64,000 nucleotides of DNA. It comes from Siphonodentalium dalli. Lineage: Eukaryota > Mollusca > Scaphopoda > Gadilida > Siphonodentaliidae. The translations under genes were made by a program, and so were the position numbers. The stretch covers positions 33,546,987 to 33,610,986 of the forward strand of contig CP136063.1 of NCBI GenBank assembly GCA_032622095.1, in the 5' to 3' direction. Positions 22,292 to 37,800 of the stretch are shown one piece after another. The first letter of the stretch is position 1; the number at the start of each line of letters is the position of its first letter. Under the pieces are notes generated by a model. That model had not been told where the DNA came from, made no database searches, and worked only from the letters and a program-made list of their open reading frames with translations.

Positions 22292-22901
22292 GATGATTGA
22301 CTTGTGATGCCCATGGTACTGGGAATGCAGATGGCGACACAAATCGTGTCGATGGTGTAGCTCAGAGGTCGGCCCTCAAACCAACTGAGATATCCGCTCC
22401 TCCTATTTAACAATTTTGTCATAAATAAACGTTAATTTTACTTATTAGCGCCATTTATTCGTGGAACAAAACAATACATACAACCAATCTGGGAAATTTG
22501 ACTGTCGTTGCGTAGCCGTAAGAACATGTCAGTGCTCTATATCGCAATATGGTATCATCCGAATGGTCTGTTCTAAAAATAGTAACATAAACGGTCCCGA
22601 TTTAATATCCGAAATAAAATCAATATTAATTGATACAAGTTTTTCCTGACAGGGGTCTTCAGTTGATATCTATTATTTTATACACACGCAACTATTTAAG
22701 ATTTGTTATTTAAAGAGATAATCCATCTTTAATTGGTCGCAAGAATATAAGTGTATTTTAATTTAATAACACTGCAGTCAGAACAAAATCCTACGTAATC
22801 AAAGAAAGCTGTCAATATGGTGTCTGAAATGGAGTAGATTATTAAATATTTCTCGTGCTTATTAATTTCGTCACCCTGGCTGAACAGACGTCACGAACCC
22901 C
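22292..22901 (+). repeat. 611-base macrosatellite unit, copy 3
   Basis: Copy of the same unit, one base shorter in the loop of the first hairpin. The A-box is mutated, and the open frame is cut early by a TGA at about 22647-22649 arising from a G-to-T change. That the frame breaks while the rest of the unit stays conserved argues against a protein product. Confidence 0.85.
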
Positions 22902-24840
22902 CTGATTTAATATGTATGCCCTATCATCCCCGATTTAGTGTATGCCCTGTCATCCCTGATTTAATGTATGTCCTGTTACCCTGATTTATTATGTTTGCCC
23001 TGTCATCCCCGATTTAATGTATGTCCTGTAACCCTGATCTAATGTATGTCCTGTTACCCTGATTTAATGTATGCCCTGTTACCCTGATTTAATGTATGTC
23101 CTGTAATCCTGATTTAATGTATGCCCTGTAACCCTGATTTAATGTATGTCCTGTTACCCTGATTTAATGTATGTCCTGTTACCCTGATTTATTATGTATG
23201 CCCTGTCATCCCCGATTTAAAGTATGCACTGTCATCCCTGATTTAATGTATGCCATGTTACCCTGATTTATTATGTATGCCCTGTAACCCTGATGTAATG
23301 TATGTCCTGTAACCCTGATTTAATGTATGCCCTGATTTAATGTATGTCCTGTTACCCTGATTTAATGTATGTCCTGTTACCCTGATTTAATGTATGCCCT
23401 GATTTAATGTATGCCCTGTAACCCTGATTTAATGTATGCCCTGGTGTAATGTATGTCCTGTTACCCTGATTTAATGTATGTCCTGTTACCCTGATTTATT
23501 ATGTATGTCCTGTCATCCCTGATTTAATGTAAGCCCTGTCACCCTGTTTTAATGTATGCCCTGATTTAATGTATGCCCTGTAACCCTGATTTAATGTATG
23601 CCCCGATTTAATGTATGTCCTGTTACCCTGAATTAATGTATGTCCTGTTACCCTGATTTATTATGTATGCCCTGTCATCCCTGATTTAATGTATGTCCTG
23701 TAACCCTGATTTATTATGTATGCCCTGTCATCCCCTTTTATTGTATGCCCTGTCATCCCTGATTTAATGTATGTCCTGTTACCCTGATTTATTATGTATG
23801 CCCTGTCAACTCCGATTTATTGTATGCCTTGTAACCCTGATTTAATGTATGCCCTGATTTAATGTATGCCCTGTCATCCCCGAGTTATTGTATGCCCTGT
23901 AACCCTGATTTAATGTATGCCCTGATTTATTGTATGCCCTGTCATCCCTGATTTAATGTATGCCCTAATTTAATGTATGCCCTGTGATCCCTGATTTAAT
24001 GTGTATGCCCTGTAGCCCTGATTTATTGTATGCCCTTATTTAATGTATGCCCTGATTTAATGTGTATGCCCTGTAACCCTGATATATTGTATGCCCTGAT
24101 TTAATGTATGCCCTGATTTAATGTATGCCCTGTCATTCCCGATTTACTGTATGCCCTGATTTAATGTATGCCCTGTCATCCCCGATTTAGTGTATGCCCT
24201 GATTTAATGTATGCCCTGATTTAATGTATGCCCTGTAACCCTGATTTAATGTATGCCCTGTAACCCTGATTTAATGTATGCCCTGATTTAATGTATGCCC
24301 TGTAACCCTGATTTAATGTATGTCCTGTAACCCTGATTTAATGTATGCCTGTAACCCTGATTTAATGTATGCCCTGTAACCCTGATTTAATGTATGCCCT
24401 GTAACCCTGATTTAATGTATGCCCTGTAACCCTGATTTAATGTATGCCCTGATTTAATGTATGACCTATAACCCTGATTTAATGTATGCCCTGTTACCCT
24501 GATTTAATGTATGCCCTGTAACCCTGATTTAATGTATGTTCTGTTACCCTGTTTTATTATGTATGCCCTGTCATCCCCGATTTAATGTATGCCCTGTAAC
24601 CCTGATTTAATGTATGTGCTGATTTATTGTATGCCTTGTCATCCCTGATTTAATGTATGCCCTGTCATCCCTTATCTATTATGTATGCCCTGTAACCCCG
24701 ATCTAATGAATGCCCTGTAACCCTGATTTAATGTATGCCCTGTCATCCCCGATTTAATGTATGACCTGTAACCCCGATTTAATGTATGCCCTGTCATCCC
24801 CGATTTAGTGTATGCCCTGTCATCCCCGATTTAATGTATG

Positions 24841-27800
24841 ACCTGTAACCCTGATTTAAAGTATGACCTTTCATACCGGATTTAATGTATGCCCTGTAAC
24901 GCTGATTGAATGTATGCCCTGTAACCCCGATTTAATGTATGTCCTGTAACCCTGATTTAATGTATGCCATGTAACCCTGATTTAATGTATGTCCTGTTAC
25001 CCTGATTTACTAAGTATGCCCTGTCATCCCTGATTTAATGTGTATGCCCTGTAACCCCGATTTAATGTATGCCCTGTAACCCTGATTTAATGAATACCCT
25101 GTAACCCTGATTTAATGTATGCCCTGTAACCCTGATTTAATGTATGCCCTGATTTAATGGATGCCCTGTAACCCTGATTTAATGTTTGCCCTGATTTAAT
25201 GTATGCCCTGTAACCCTGATTTAATGTATGCCCTGTAATCCTGATTTAATGTATGCCCCGATCTAATGTATGCACTGTAACCCTGATTTAATGTATACCC
25301 TGATTTAATGTATGACCTGTAACCATGACTTAATGTATGCCCTGTAACCCTGATTTAATGTATGCTCTCTAACCCCGATTTAATGTATGCCCTGTAACGC
25401 TGATTGAATGTATGCCCTGTAACCCCGATTTAATGTAAGTCCTGTAACCCTGATTTAATGTATGCCATGTAACCCTGATTTAATGTATGTCCTGTTACCC
25501 TGATTTACTAAGTATGCCCTGTCATCCCTGATTTAATGTGTATGCCCTGTAACCCCGATTTAATGTATGCCCTGTAACCCTGATTTAATGTAAACCCTGT
25601 AACCCTGATTTAATGTATGCCCTGTAACCCTGATTTAATGTATGCCCTGATTTAATGGAGGCCCTGTAACCCTGATGTAAAGTTTGCCCTGATTTAATGT
25701 ATGCCCTGTAACCCTGATTTAATGTAAGCCCTGTAACCCTGATTTAATGTATGCCCCGATCTAATGTATGCACTGTAACCCTGATTTAATGTATACCCTG
25801 ATTTAATGTATGACCTGTAACCATGACTTAATGTATGCCCTGTAACCCTGATTTAATGTATGCTCTCTAACCCTGATTTAATGTATGCCCTGTAACCCTG
25901 ATTTAATGTATGGCCTGTAACCCTGATTTAATGTATACCCTGTAACCCTGATTTAATGTATGCCCTGATTTAATGTATGATCTGTAACCCTGATTTAATG
26001 TATGCCCTGTAACCCTGATTTAATGTATGCTCTGATTTAATGTATGCCCTGTAACCCCGATTTAGTGTATGCCCTGTCATCCCCGATTTAATGTATTTCC
26101 TGTTACCCTGATTTAATATGTATGCCCTGTCATCCCCGATTTAATGTATGTCCAGTAACCCTGATTTAATGTATGTTCTGTAATCCTGATTTATTACGTA
26201 TGCCCTGTCATCCCTGATTTAATGTATGTCCTGTAACCCTGATTTATTATGTATGCCCTGTCATCCCTGATTTAATGTATGCCCTGATTTAATCTATGCC
26301 CTGTCATCCCCGATTTAATGTATGCCCTGTAACCCTGATTCAATGTATGTCCTGTAACCCTGATTTATTATGTATGCCCTGTCATCCCTGATTTAATGTA
26401 TGTCCTGTAACCCTGATTTATTATGTTTGCCCTGTCATCCATGATTTAATGTATGTCCTGTTACCCTGATTTATTAAGTATGCCCTGTCATGCCCGATTT
26501 AATGTATGCCCTGTAACCCTGATTTAATGTATGCCCTGTTACCCTGATTTAATGTATGCCATGTAACCCTGATTTAAAGTATGCCCTGTCATCCCCGATT
26601 TAATGTATGCCCTGTAACCCTGATTTAATGTATGCCCTGTAACCCTGATTTAATGTATACCCTGACATCCCCGATTTAATGTATGCCCTGTCATCCCCGA
26701 TTTAATGTATGCCCTGTAACCCTGATTTATTATGTATGACCTGTCATCCCCGATTTAATGTATGCCCTGGTTTAATGTATGTCCTGTCATCCCCGATTTA
26801 ATGTATGCCCTGTCATCCCTGATTTATTATGTATGTCCTGTCATCCCTGATTTAATGTATGCCCTGTAACCCTGATTTAATGTATGTCCTGTAACCCTGA
26901 TTTAATGTATGCCCTGTAACCCCGATTTAATGTATGTCCTGTTACCCTGATTTAATGTATGCCCTGTAACCCCAATTTAAAGTATGCCCTGTCATACCCG
27001 ATTTAATGTATGCCTGTAACGCTGATTGAATGTATGCCATGTAACCCCGATTTAATGTATGCCCTGTAACCCTGATTTAATGTATGCCATGTAACCCTGA
27101 TTTAATGTATGTCCTGTTACCCTGATTTACTAAGTATGCACTGTCATCCCTGATTTAATGTGTATGCCCTGTAACCCCGATTTAATGTATGCCCTGTAAC
27201 CCTGATTTAATGTATATCCTGTAACCCTGATTTAATGTATGCCCTGTAACCCTGATTTAATGTATGCCCTGATTTAATGGATGCCCTGTAACCCTGATTT
27301 AATGTTTGCCCTGATTTAATGTATGCCCTGTAACCCTGATTTAATGTATGCCCTGTAACCCGGATTTAATGTTTGCCCCGATCTAATGTATGCACTGTAA
27401 CCCTGATTTAATGTATACCCTGATTTAATGTATGACCTGTAACCATGACTTAATGTATGCCCTGTAACCCTGATTTAATGTATGCTCTCTAACCCCGATT
27501 TAATGTATGCCCTGTAACGCTGATTGAATGTATGCCCTGTAACCCCGATTTAATGTAAGTCCTGTAACCCTGATTTAATGTATGCCATGTAACCCTGATT
27601 TAATGTATGTCCTGTTACCCTGATTTACTAAGTATGCCCTGTCATCCCTGATTTAATGTGTATGCCCTGTAACCCCGATTTAATGTATGCCCTGTAACCC
27701 TGATTTAATGTAAACCCTGTAACCCTGATTTAATGTATGCCCTGTAACCCTGATTTAATGTATGCCCTGATTTAATGGAGGCCCTGTAACCCTGATGTAA

Positions 27801-29560
27801 TGTTTGCCCTGATTTAATGTATGCCCTGTAACCCTGATTTAATGTAAGCCCTGTAACCCTGATTTAATGTATGCCCCGATCTAATGTATGCACTGTAACC
27901 CTGATTTAATGTATACCCTGATTTAATGTATGACCTGTAACCATGACTTAATGTATGCCCTGTAACCCTGATTTAATGTATGCTCTCTAACCCTGATTTA
28001 ATGTATGCCCTGTAACCCTGATTTAATGTATGGCCTGTAACCCTGATTTAATGTATACCCTGTAACCCTGATTTAATGTATGCCCTGATTTAATGTATGA
28101 TCTGTAACCCTGATTTAATGTATGCCCTGTAACCCTGATTTAATGTATGCTCTGATTTAATGTATGCCCTGTAACCCCGATTTAGTGTATGCCCTGTCAT
28201 CCCCGATTTAATGTATTTCCTGTTACCCTGATTTAATATGTATGCCCTGTCATCCCCGATTTAATGTATGTCCAGTAACCCTGATTTAATGTATGTTCTG
28301 TAATCCTGATTTATTACGTATGCCCTGTCATCCCTGATTTAATGTATGTCCTGTAACCCTGATTTATTATGTATACCCTGTCATCCCTGATTTAATGTAT
28401 GCCCTGATTTAATCTATGCCCTGTCATCCCCGATTTAATGTATGCCCTGTAACCCTGATTCAATGTATGTCCTGTAACCCTGATTTATTATGTATGCCCT
28501 GTCATCCCTAATTTAATGTATGTCCTGTAACCCTGATTTATTATGTTTGCCCTGTCATCCATGATTTAATGTATGTCCTGTTACCCTGATTTATTATGTA
28601 TGCCCTGTCATGCCCGATTTAATGTATGCCCTGTAACCCTGATTTAATGTATGCCCTGTTACCCTGATTTAATGTATGCCATGTAACCCTGATTTAAAGT
28701 ATGCCCTGTCATCCCCGATTTAATGTATGCCCTGTAACCCTGATTTAATGTATGCCCTGTAACCCTGATTTAATGTATACCCTGACATCCCCGATTTAAT
28801 GTATGCCCTGTCATCCCCGATTTAATGTATGCCCTGTAACCCTGATTTATTATGTATGACCTGTCATCCCCGATTTAATGTATGCCCTGATTTAATGTAT
28901 GTCCTGTCATCCCCGATTTAATGTATGCCCTGTCATCCCTGATTTATTATGTATGCCCTGTCATCCCTGATTTAATGTATGCCCTGTAACCCTGATTTAA
29001 TGTATGTCCTGTAACCCTGATTTAATGTATGCCCTGTAACCCCGATTTAATGTATGTCCTGTTACCCTGATTTAATGTATGCCCTGTAACCCCAATTTAA
29101 AGTATGCCCTGTCATACCCGATTTAATGTATGCCTGTAACGCTGATTGAATGTATGCCATGTAACCCCGATTTAATGTATGCCCTGTAACCCTGATTTAA
29201 TGTATGCCATGTAACCCTGATTTAATGTATGTCCTGCTACCCTGATTTACTAAGTATGCACTGTCATCCCTGATTTAATGTGTATGCCCTGTAACCCCGA
29301 TTTAATGTATGCCCTGTAACCCTGATTTAATGTATACCCTGTAACCCTGATTTAATGTATGCCCTGTAACCCTGATTTAATGTATGCCCTGATTTAATGG
29401 ATGCCCTGTAACCCTGATTTAATGTTTGCCCTGATTTAATGTATGCCCTGTAACCCTGATTTAATGTATGCCCTGTAACCCGGATTTAATGTTTGCCCCG
29501 ATCTAATGTATGCACTGTAACCCTGATTTAATGTATACCCTGATTTAATGTATGACCTGT
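24841..29560 (+). repeat. Higher-order satellite repeat, period 2120 bases
   Basis: Positions checked at many points match at a distance of exactly 2120 bases: 24901/27021, 25361/27481, 26021/28141, 26441/28561, 26921/29041 and 27341/29461. One period is made of the two 498-base blocks plus about 1124 bases of other monomers. The match breaks at about 29560, where copy 3 lacks a 25-base unit, and continues less regularly to about 31000. Confidence 0.85.
24879..25874 (+). repeat. 498-base duplication within the satellite
   Basis: Two adjacent segments of 498 bases (about 24879-25376 and 25377-25874) share the same order of rare variants: ACGCTGATTGAATG, TTACTAAGTATG, GATTTAATGGA, CCCGATCTAATG, CATGACTTAATG and CTCTCTAACC. 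The pair recurs at 26999-27994. Confidence 0.8.
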
Positions 29561-31879
29561 AACCCTGATTTAATGTATGCTCTCTAACCCTGATTTAATG
29601 TATGCCCTGTAACCCTGATTTAATGTATGCCCTGTAACCCTGATTTAATGTATGCCCTGTAACCCTGATTTAATGTATGCCCTGATTTAATGTATGATCT
29701 GTAACCCTGATTTAATGTATGCCCTGTAACCCTGATTTAATGTATGCTCTGATTTAATGAATGCCCTGTAACCCGATTTAGTGTATGCCCTGTCATCCCT
29801 GATTTAATGTATGCCATGTAACCCCGATTTAGTGTATGCCCTGTCATCCCCGATTTAATGTATTTCCTATTACCCTGATTTAATATGTATGCCCTGTCAT
29901 CCCCGATTTAATGTATGTCCAGTAACCCTGATTTAATGTATGTCTTGTAACCCTGATTTATTATGTATGCCCTGTCATCCCTGATTTAATGTATGTCCTG
30001 TAACCCTGATTTATTATGTATGCCCTGTCATCCCTGATTTAATGTATGCCCTGATTTAATCTATGCCCTGTCATCCCCGATTTAATGTATGGCCTGTAAC
30101 CCTGATTCAATGTATGTCCTGTAACCCTGATTTATTATGTATGCCCTGTCATCCCTGATTTAATGTATGTCCTGTAACCCTGATTTATTATGTATGCCCT
30201 GTCATCCATGATTTAATGTATGTCCTGTTACCCTGATTTATTATGTATGCCCTGTCATGCCCGATATAATGTATGCCTTGTAACCCTGATTTAATGTATG
30301 CCCTGTTACCCTGATTTAATGTAAGCCATGTAACCCTGATTTAAAGTATGCCCTGTCATCCCCGATTTAATGTATGCCCTGTAACCCTGATTTAATGTAT
30401 GCCCTGTAACCCTGATTTCATGTATACCCTGTCATCCCCGATTTAATGTATGCCCTGTCATCCCCGATTTAATGTATGCCCTGTAACCCTGATTTATTAT
30501 GTATGCCCTGTCATCCCCGATTTAATGTATGCCCTGATTTAATGTATGTCCTGTCATCCCCGATTTAATGTATGCCCTGTCATCCCTGATTTATTATGTA
30601 TGCCCTGTCATCCCTGATTTAATGTATGCCCTGTAACCCTGATTTAATGTATGCCCTGTAACCCTGATTTAATATATGCCCTGTAACCCCGATTTAATGT
30701 ATGTCCTGTTACCCTGATTTAATGTATGCCCTGTAACCCCGATTTAGTGTATGTCCTGTCATCCCCGATTTAATGTATGCCCTGTCATCCCCGATTTAAT
30801 GTATGCCCTGTAACCCCGATTTAATGTATGCCCTGTAACCCTGATTTAATGTATGCCGGTAACCCCGATTTATTGTATGACCTGTAACCCTGATTTAATG
30901 TATGCCCTGTTAGCCTGATTTAATGTTTGCCCTGTAACCCTGATTTAATGTATGTCCTGTTACCCTGATTTATTATGTATGCCCTGTCATCCCCGATTTA
31001 ATGTATGCCCTGTAACCCTGATTTAATGTATGTCCTGATTTATTGTATGCCCTGTCATCCCAGATTTAATGTATGTCCTGTTACCCTGATTTATTATGTA
31101 TGCCATGTCATCCCTGATTTAATGAATGCCCTGTATCCCTGATTTAATGTATGCCCTGTTACCCTGATTTAATGTATGCCCTGTAACCCTGATTTAATGT
31201 ATGTCCTGTTACCCTGATTTAATGTATGCCCTGTCATCCCCGATTTAATGTATGCCCTGTAACCCTGATTTAATGTATGCCCTGTAACCATGATTTAATG
31301 TATGCCGTGTAACCCTGTTTTAATGTATGCCCTGTAACCCTGATTTAATGTATGCCCTGTAACCCTGATTTACTATGTATGCCCTGTCATCCCCGATTTA
31401 ATGTATGCCCTGTCATCCCCTATTTAATGTATGCCCTGTAACCCTGATTTAATGTATGCCCTGTAACCTTGATTTATTATGTATGTCCTGTTACCCTGAT
31501 TTAATATGTATGCCCTGTAACCCTGATTTAATGTATGCCCTGTATTTCTGATTTAATGTATGCCCTGTCATCCCCGATTTAATGTATGCCCTGTAACCCT
31601 GATTTAATGTATGCCCTGTAACCCTGATTTAATGTATGCCCTGTAACCCTGATTTAATGTATGCCCTGTAACCCTGATTTATTTATGTATGCCATGTCAT
31701 CCCCGATTTAATGTATGCCCTGTAACCCTGATTTAATGTATGCCATGTAACCCTAATTTAATGTATGCCCTGTAACCCTGATTTAATGTATGCCCTGTTA
31801 CCCTGATTTATTATGTATGCCCTGTCATCCCCGATTTAATGTATGCCCTGTTACCCTGATTTAATGTATGCCCTGTAAC

Positions 31880-34800
31880 CCTGATTGATTATGTATGCCC
31901 TGTAACCCTGATTTATTATTTATGCCCTGTAACCCTGATTTAATGTATGCCCTGTAACCCTGATTTAATGTATGCCCTGTAACCCTGATTTATTATGTAT
32001 GCCCTGTCATCCCCGATTTACTGTATGCCTTGTAACCCTGATTTAATGTATGCCCTGATTTATTGTATGCCCTGTCATCCCTGATTTAATGTATGCCCTA
32101 ATTTAATGTATGCCATGTGGTCCCTGATTTAATGTGTATGCCCTGTAACCCTGATTTATTGTATGCCCTTATTTAATGTATACCCTGATTTAATGTGTAT
32201 GCCCTGTAACCCTGATGTATTGTATGCCCTGATTTAATGTATGCCCTGATTTAATGTATGCCCTGTCATTCCCGATTTAATGTATGCCCTGATTTAATGT
32301 ATGCCCTGTCATCCCCGATTTAGTGTATGCCCTGATTTAATGTATGCCCTGATTTAATGTATGCCCTGTAACCATGATTTAATGTATGCCCTGTAACCCT
32401 GATTTAATGTATGCCCTGTAACCCTGATTTAATGTATGCCCTGTAACCCTGATGTAATGTATGCCATGTAACCCTGATTTAATGTATGCCCTGTAACCCT
32501 GATTTAATGTATGCCCTGTAACCCTGATTTAATGTATGCCCTGTAACCCTGATTTAATGTATGCCCTGTAACCCTGATTTAATGTATGCCCTGTAACCCT
32601 GATTTAATGTATGCCCTGATTTAATGTATGACCTATAACCCTGATTTAATGTATGCCCTGTTACCCTGATTTAATGTATGCTCTGTAACCCTGATTTAAT
32701 GTATGTTCTGTTACACTGTTTTATTATGTATGACCTGTCATCCCCGATTTAATGTATGCCCTGTAACCCTGATTTAATGTATGTGCTGATTTATTGTATG
32801 CCCTGTCATCCCTGATTTAATGTATGCCCTGTCATCCCTTATCTATTATGTATGCCCTGTAACCCAGATTTAATGAATGCCCTGTAACCCTGATGTAATG
32901 TATGCCCTGTCATCCCCGATTTAATGTATGACCTGTAACCCCGATTTAATGTATGCCCTGTCACCCCCGATTTAGTGTATGCCCTGTCATCCCCGATTTA
33001 ATGTATGACCTATAACCCTGATTTAAAGTATGCCCTGTCATACCCGATTTAATGTATGCCCTGTAACGCTGATTGAATGTATGCCATGTAACCCCGATTT
33101 AATGTATGCCCTGTAAGCCTGATTTAATGTATGCCATGTAACCCTGATTTAATGTATGTCCTGTTACCCTGATTTATTAAGTATGCCCTGTCATCCCTGA
33201 TTTAAGGTGTATGCCCTGTAACCCCGATTTAATGTATGCCCTGTAACCCTGATTTAATGTATACCCTGTAACCCTGATTTAATGTATGCCCTGTAACCCT
33301 GATTTAATGTATGCCCTGATTTAATGGATGCCCTGTAACCCTGATTTAATGTTTGCCCTGATTTAATGTATGCCCTGTAACCCTGATTTAATGTATGCCC
33401 TGTAACCCTGATTTAATGTATGCCCCGATCTAATGTATGCACTGTAACCCTGATTTAATGTATGCCCTGATTTAATGTATGACCTGTAACCCTGATTTAA
33501 TGTATGACCTGTTACCCTGATTTAATGTATGCCCTGTAACCCTGATTTAATGTATGTCCTGTTACCCTGATTTAATGTATGCCCTGTCATCCCCGATTTA
33601 ATGTATGCCCTGTAACCCTGATTTAATGTATGCCCTGTAACCATGATTTAATGTATGCCGTGTAACCCTGTTTTAATGTATGCCCTGTAACCCTGATTTA
33701 ATGTATGCCCTGTAACCCTGATTTATTATGTATGCCCTGTCACCCCCGATTTAATGTATGCCCTGTAACCCTGATTTAATGTATGCCCTGTAACCCTGAT
33801 TTACTATGTATGCCCTGTCATCCCCGATTTAATGTATGCCCTGTCATCCCAGATTTAATGAATGCCCTGTAACCCTGATTTAATGTATGCCCTGTAACCT
33901 TGATTTATTATGTATGTCCTGTTACCCTGATTTAATATGTATGCCCTGTAACCCTGATTTAATGTATGCCCTGTATCTCTGATTTAATGTATGCCCTGTC
34001 ATCCCCGATTTGATGTATGCCCTGTAACCCTGATTTAATGTATGCCATGTAACCCTGATTTAATGTATGCCCTGTAACCCTGATTTAATGTATGCCCTGT
34101 AACCCTGATTTAATGTATGCCCTGTAACCCTGATTTATTTATGTATGCCCTGTCATCCCCGATTTAATGTATGCCCTGTAACCCTGATTTAATGTATGCC
34201 ATGTAACCCTAATTTAATGTATGCCCTGTAACCCTGATTTAATGTATGCCCTGTAACCCTGATTGATTATGTATGCCCTGTAACCCTGATTTATTATTTA
34301 TGCCCTGTAACCCTGATTTAATGTATGCCCTGTAACCCTGATTTAATGTATGCCCTGTAACCCTGATTTATTATGTATGCCCTGTCATCCCCGATTTACT
34401 GTATGCCTTGTAACCCTGATTTAATGTATGCCCTGATTTATTGTATGCCCTGTCATCCTTGATTTAATGTATGCCCTAATTTAATGTATGCCCTGTGGTC
34501 CCTGATTTAATGTGTATGCCCTGTAACCCTGATTTATTGTATGCCCTTATTTAATGTATACCCTGATTTAATGTGTATGCCCTGTAACCCTGATGTATTG
34601 TATGCCCTGATTTAATGTATGCCCTGATTTAATGTATGCCCTGTCATTCCCGATTTAATGTATGCCCTGATTTAATGTATGCCCTGTCATCCCCGATTTA
34701 GTGTATGCCCTGATTTAATGTATGCCCTGATTTAATGTATGCCCTGTAACCCTGATTTAATGTATGCCCTGTAACCCTGATTTAATGTACGCCCTAATTT

Positions 34801-37800
34801 AATGTATGCCCTGATTTAATGTATGCCCTGTAACCCTGATTTAATGTATGCCCTGTAACCCTGATTTAATGTATGCCCTGTAACCCTGATTTAATGTATG
34901 CCCTGTAACCCTGATTTAATGTATGCCCTGTATCCCTGATTTAATGTATGCCCTGTAACCCTGATTTAATGTATGCCCTGATTTAATGTATGACCTATAA
35001 CCCTGATTTAATGTATGCCCTGTTACCCTGATTTAATGTATGCTCTGTAACCCTGATTTAATGTATGTTCTGTTACACTGTTTTATTATGTATGACCTGT
35101 CATCCCCGATTTAATGTATGCCCTGTAACCCTGATTTAATGTATGTGCTGATTTATTGTATGCCCTGTCATCCCTGATTTAATGTACGCCCTGTCATCCC
35201 TTATCTATTATGTATGCCCTATAACCCAGATTTAATGAATGCCCTGTAACCCTGATGTAATGTATGCCCTGTCATCCCCGATTTAATGTATGACCTGTAA
35301 CCCCGATTTAATGTACGCCCTGTCACCCCTGATTTAGTGTATGCCCTGTCATCCCCGATTTAATGTATGACCTGTAACCCTGATTTAAAGTATGCCCTGT
35401 CATACCCGATTTAATGTATGCCCTGTAACGCTGATTGAATGTATGCCATGTAACCCCGATTTAATGTATGCCCTGTAACCCTGATTTAATGTATGCCATG
35501 TAACCCTGATTTAATGTATGTCCTGTTACCCTGATTTATTAAGTATGCCCTGTCATCCCTGATTTAAGGTGTATGCCCTGTAACCCCGATTTAATGTATG
35601 CCCTGGAACCCTGATTTAATGTATACCCTGTAACCCTGATTTAATGTATGCCCTGTAACCCTGATTTAATGTATGCCCTGATTTAATGGATGCCCTGTAA
35701 CCCTGATTTAATGTTTGCCCTGGTTTAATGTATGCCCTGTAACCCTGATCTAATGTATGCCCTGTAACCCTGATTTAATGTATGCCCCGATCTAATGTAT
35801 GCACTGTAACCCTGATTTAATGTATGCCCTGATTTAATGTATGACCTGTAACCCTGATTTAATGTATGCCCTGTAACCCTGATTTAATGTATGCTCTCTA
35901 ACCCTGATTTAATGTATGCCCTGTAACCCTGATTTAATGTATGCCCTGTAACCCTGATTTAATGAATCCCCTGATTTAATGTATGACCTGTAACCCTGAT
36001 TTAATGTATGCCCTGTAACCCTGATTTAATGTATGCCCTGATTTAATGTATGCCCTGTCACCCCGATTTAGTGTATGCCCTGTCATCCCTGATTTAATGT
36101 ATGCCATGTAATCACCGATTTAGTGTATGACCTGTCATCCCCGATTTAATGTATGTCCAGTAATCCTGATTTAATGTATGTCCTGTAACCCTGATTTATT
36201 ATGTATGGCCTGTCATCCCTGATTTAATGTATGTCCTGTAACCCTGATTTATTATGTATGCCCTGTCATCCCTGATTTAATGTATGCCCTGATTTAATCT
36301 ATGCCCTGTCATTCCCGATTTAATGTATGCCCTGTAAACCTGATTCAATGTATGTCCTGTAACCCTGATTTATTATGTATGCCCTGTCATCCCTGATTTA
36401 ATGTATGTCCTGTAACCCTGATTTATTATGTATGCCCTGTCATCCATGATTTAATGTATGTCCTGTTACCCTGATTTATTATGTATTCCCTGTCATGCCC
36501 GATTTAATGTATGCCCTGTAACCCTGATTTAATGTATGCCCTGTTACCCTGATTTAATGTATGCCATGTAACAATGATTTAATGTATGCCCTGTCATCCC
36601 CGATTTAATGAATGCCCTGCAACCCTGATTTAATGTATGCCCTGTAACCCAGATTTAATGTATACCCTGTCATCCCCGATTTAATGTATGCCCTGTCATC
36701 CCCGATTTAATGTATGCCCTGTAACCCTGATTTAATGTATGCCCTGTAACCCTGATTTACTATGTATGCCCTGTCATCCCCGATTTAATGTATGCCCTGT
36801 CATCCCAGATTTAATGTATGCCCTGTAACCCTGATTTAATGTATGCCCTGTAACCTTGATTTATTATGTATGTCCTGTTACCCTGATTTAATATGTATGC
36901 CCTGTAACCCTGATTTAATGTATGCCCTGTATCTCTGATTTAATGTATGCCCTGTAACCCTGATTTATTTATGTATGCCCTATCATCCCCGATTTAATGT
37001 ATGCCCTGTAACCCTGATTTAATGTATGCCCTGTAACCCTGATTTAATGTATGCCCTGTAACCCTGATTTAATGTATGCCCTGTAACCCTGATTTAATGT
37101 ATGCCCTGTAACCCTGATTTATTTATGTATGCCCTGTCATCCCCGATTTAATGTATGCCCTGTTACCCTGATTTAATGTATGCCATGTAACCCTAATTTA
37201 ATGTATGCCCTGTAACCCTGATTTAATGTATGCCCTGTTACCCTGATTTATTATGTATGCCCTGTCATCCCCGATGTAATGTATGCCCTGTTACCCTGAT
37301 TTAATGTATGCCCTGTAACCCTGATTGATTATGTATGCCCTGTAACCCTGATTTATTATTTATGCCCTGTAACCCTGATTTAATGTATGCCCTGTAACCC
37401 TGATTTAATGTATGCCCTGTAACCCTGATTTATTATGTATGCCCTGTCATCCCCGATTTACTGTATGCCTTGTAACCCTGATTTAATGTATGCCCTGATT
37501 TATTGTATGCCCTGTCATCCCTGATTTAATGTATGCCCTAATTTAATGTATGCCCTGTGGTCCCTGATTTAATGTGTATGCCCTGTAACCCTGATTTATT
37601 GTATGCCCTTATTTAATGTATACCCTGATTTAATGTGTATGCCCTGTAACCCTGATGTATTGTATGCCCTGATTTAATGTATGCCCTGATTTAATGTATG
37701 CCCTGTCATTCCCGATTTAATGTATGCCCTGATTTAATGTATGCCCTGTCATCCCCGATTTAGTGTATGCCCTGATTTAATGTATGCCCTGATTTAATGT

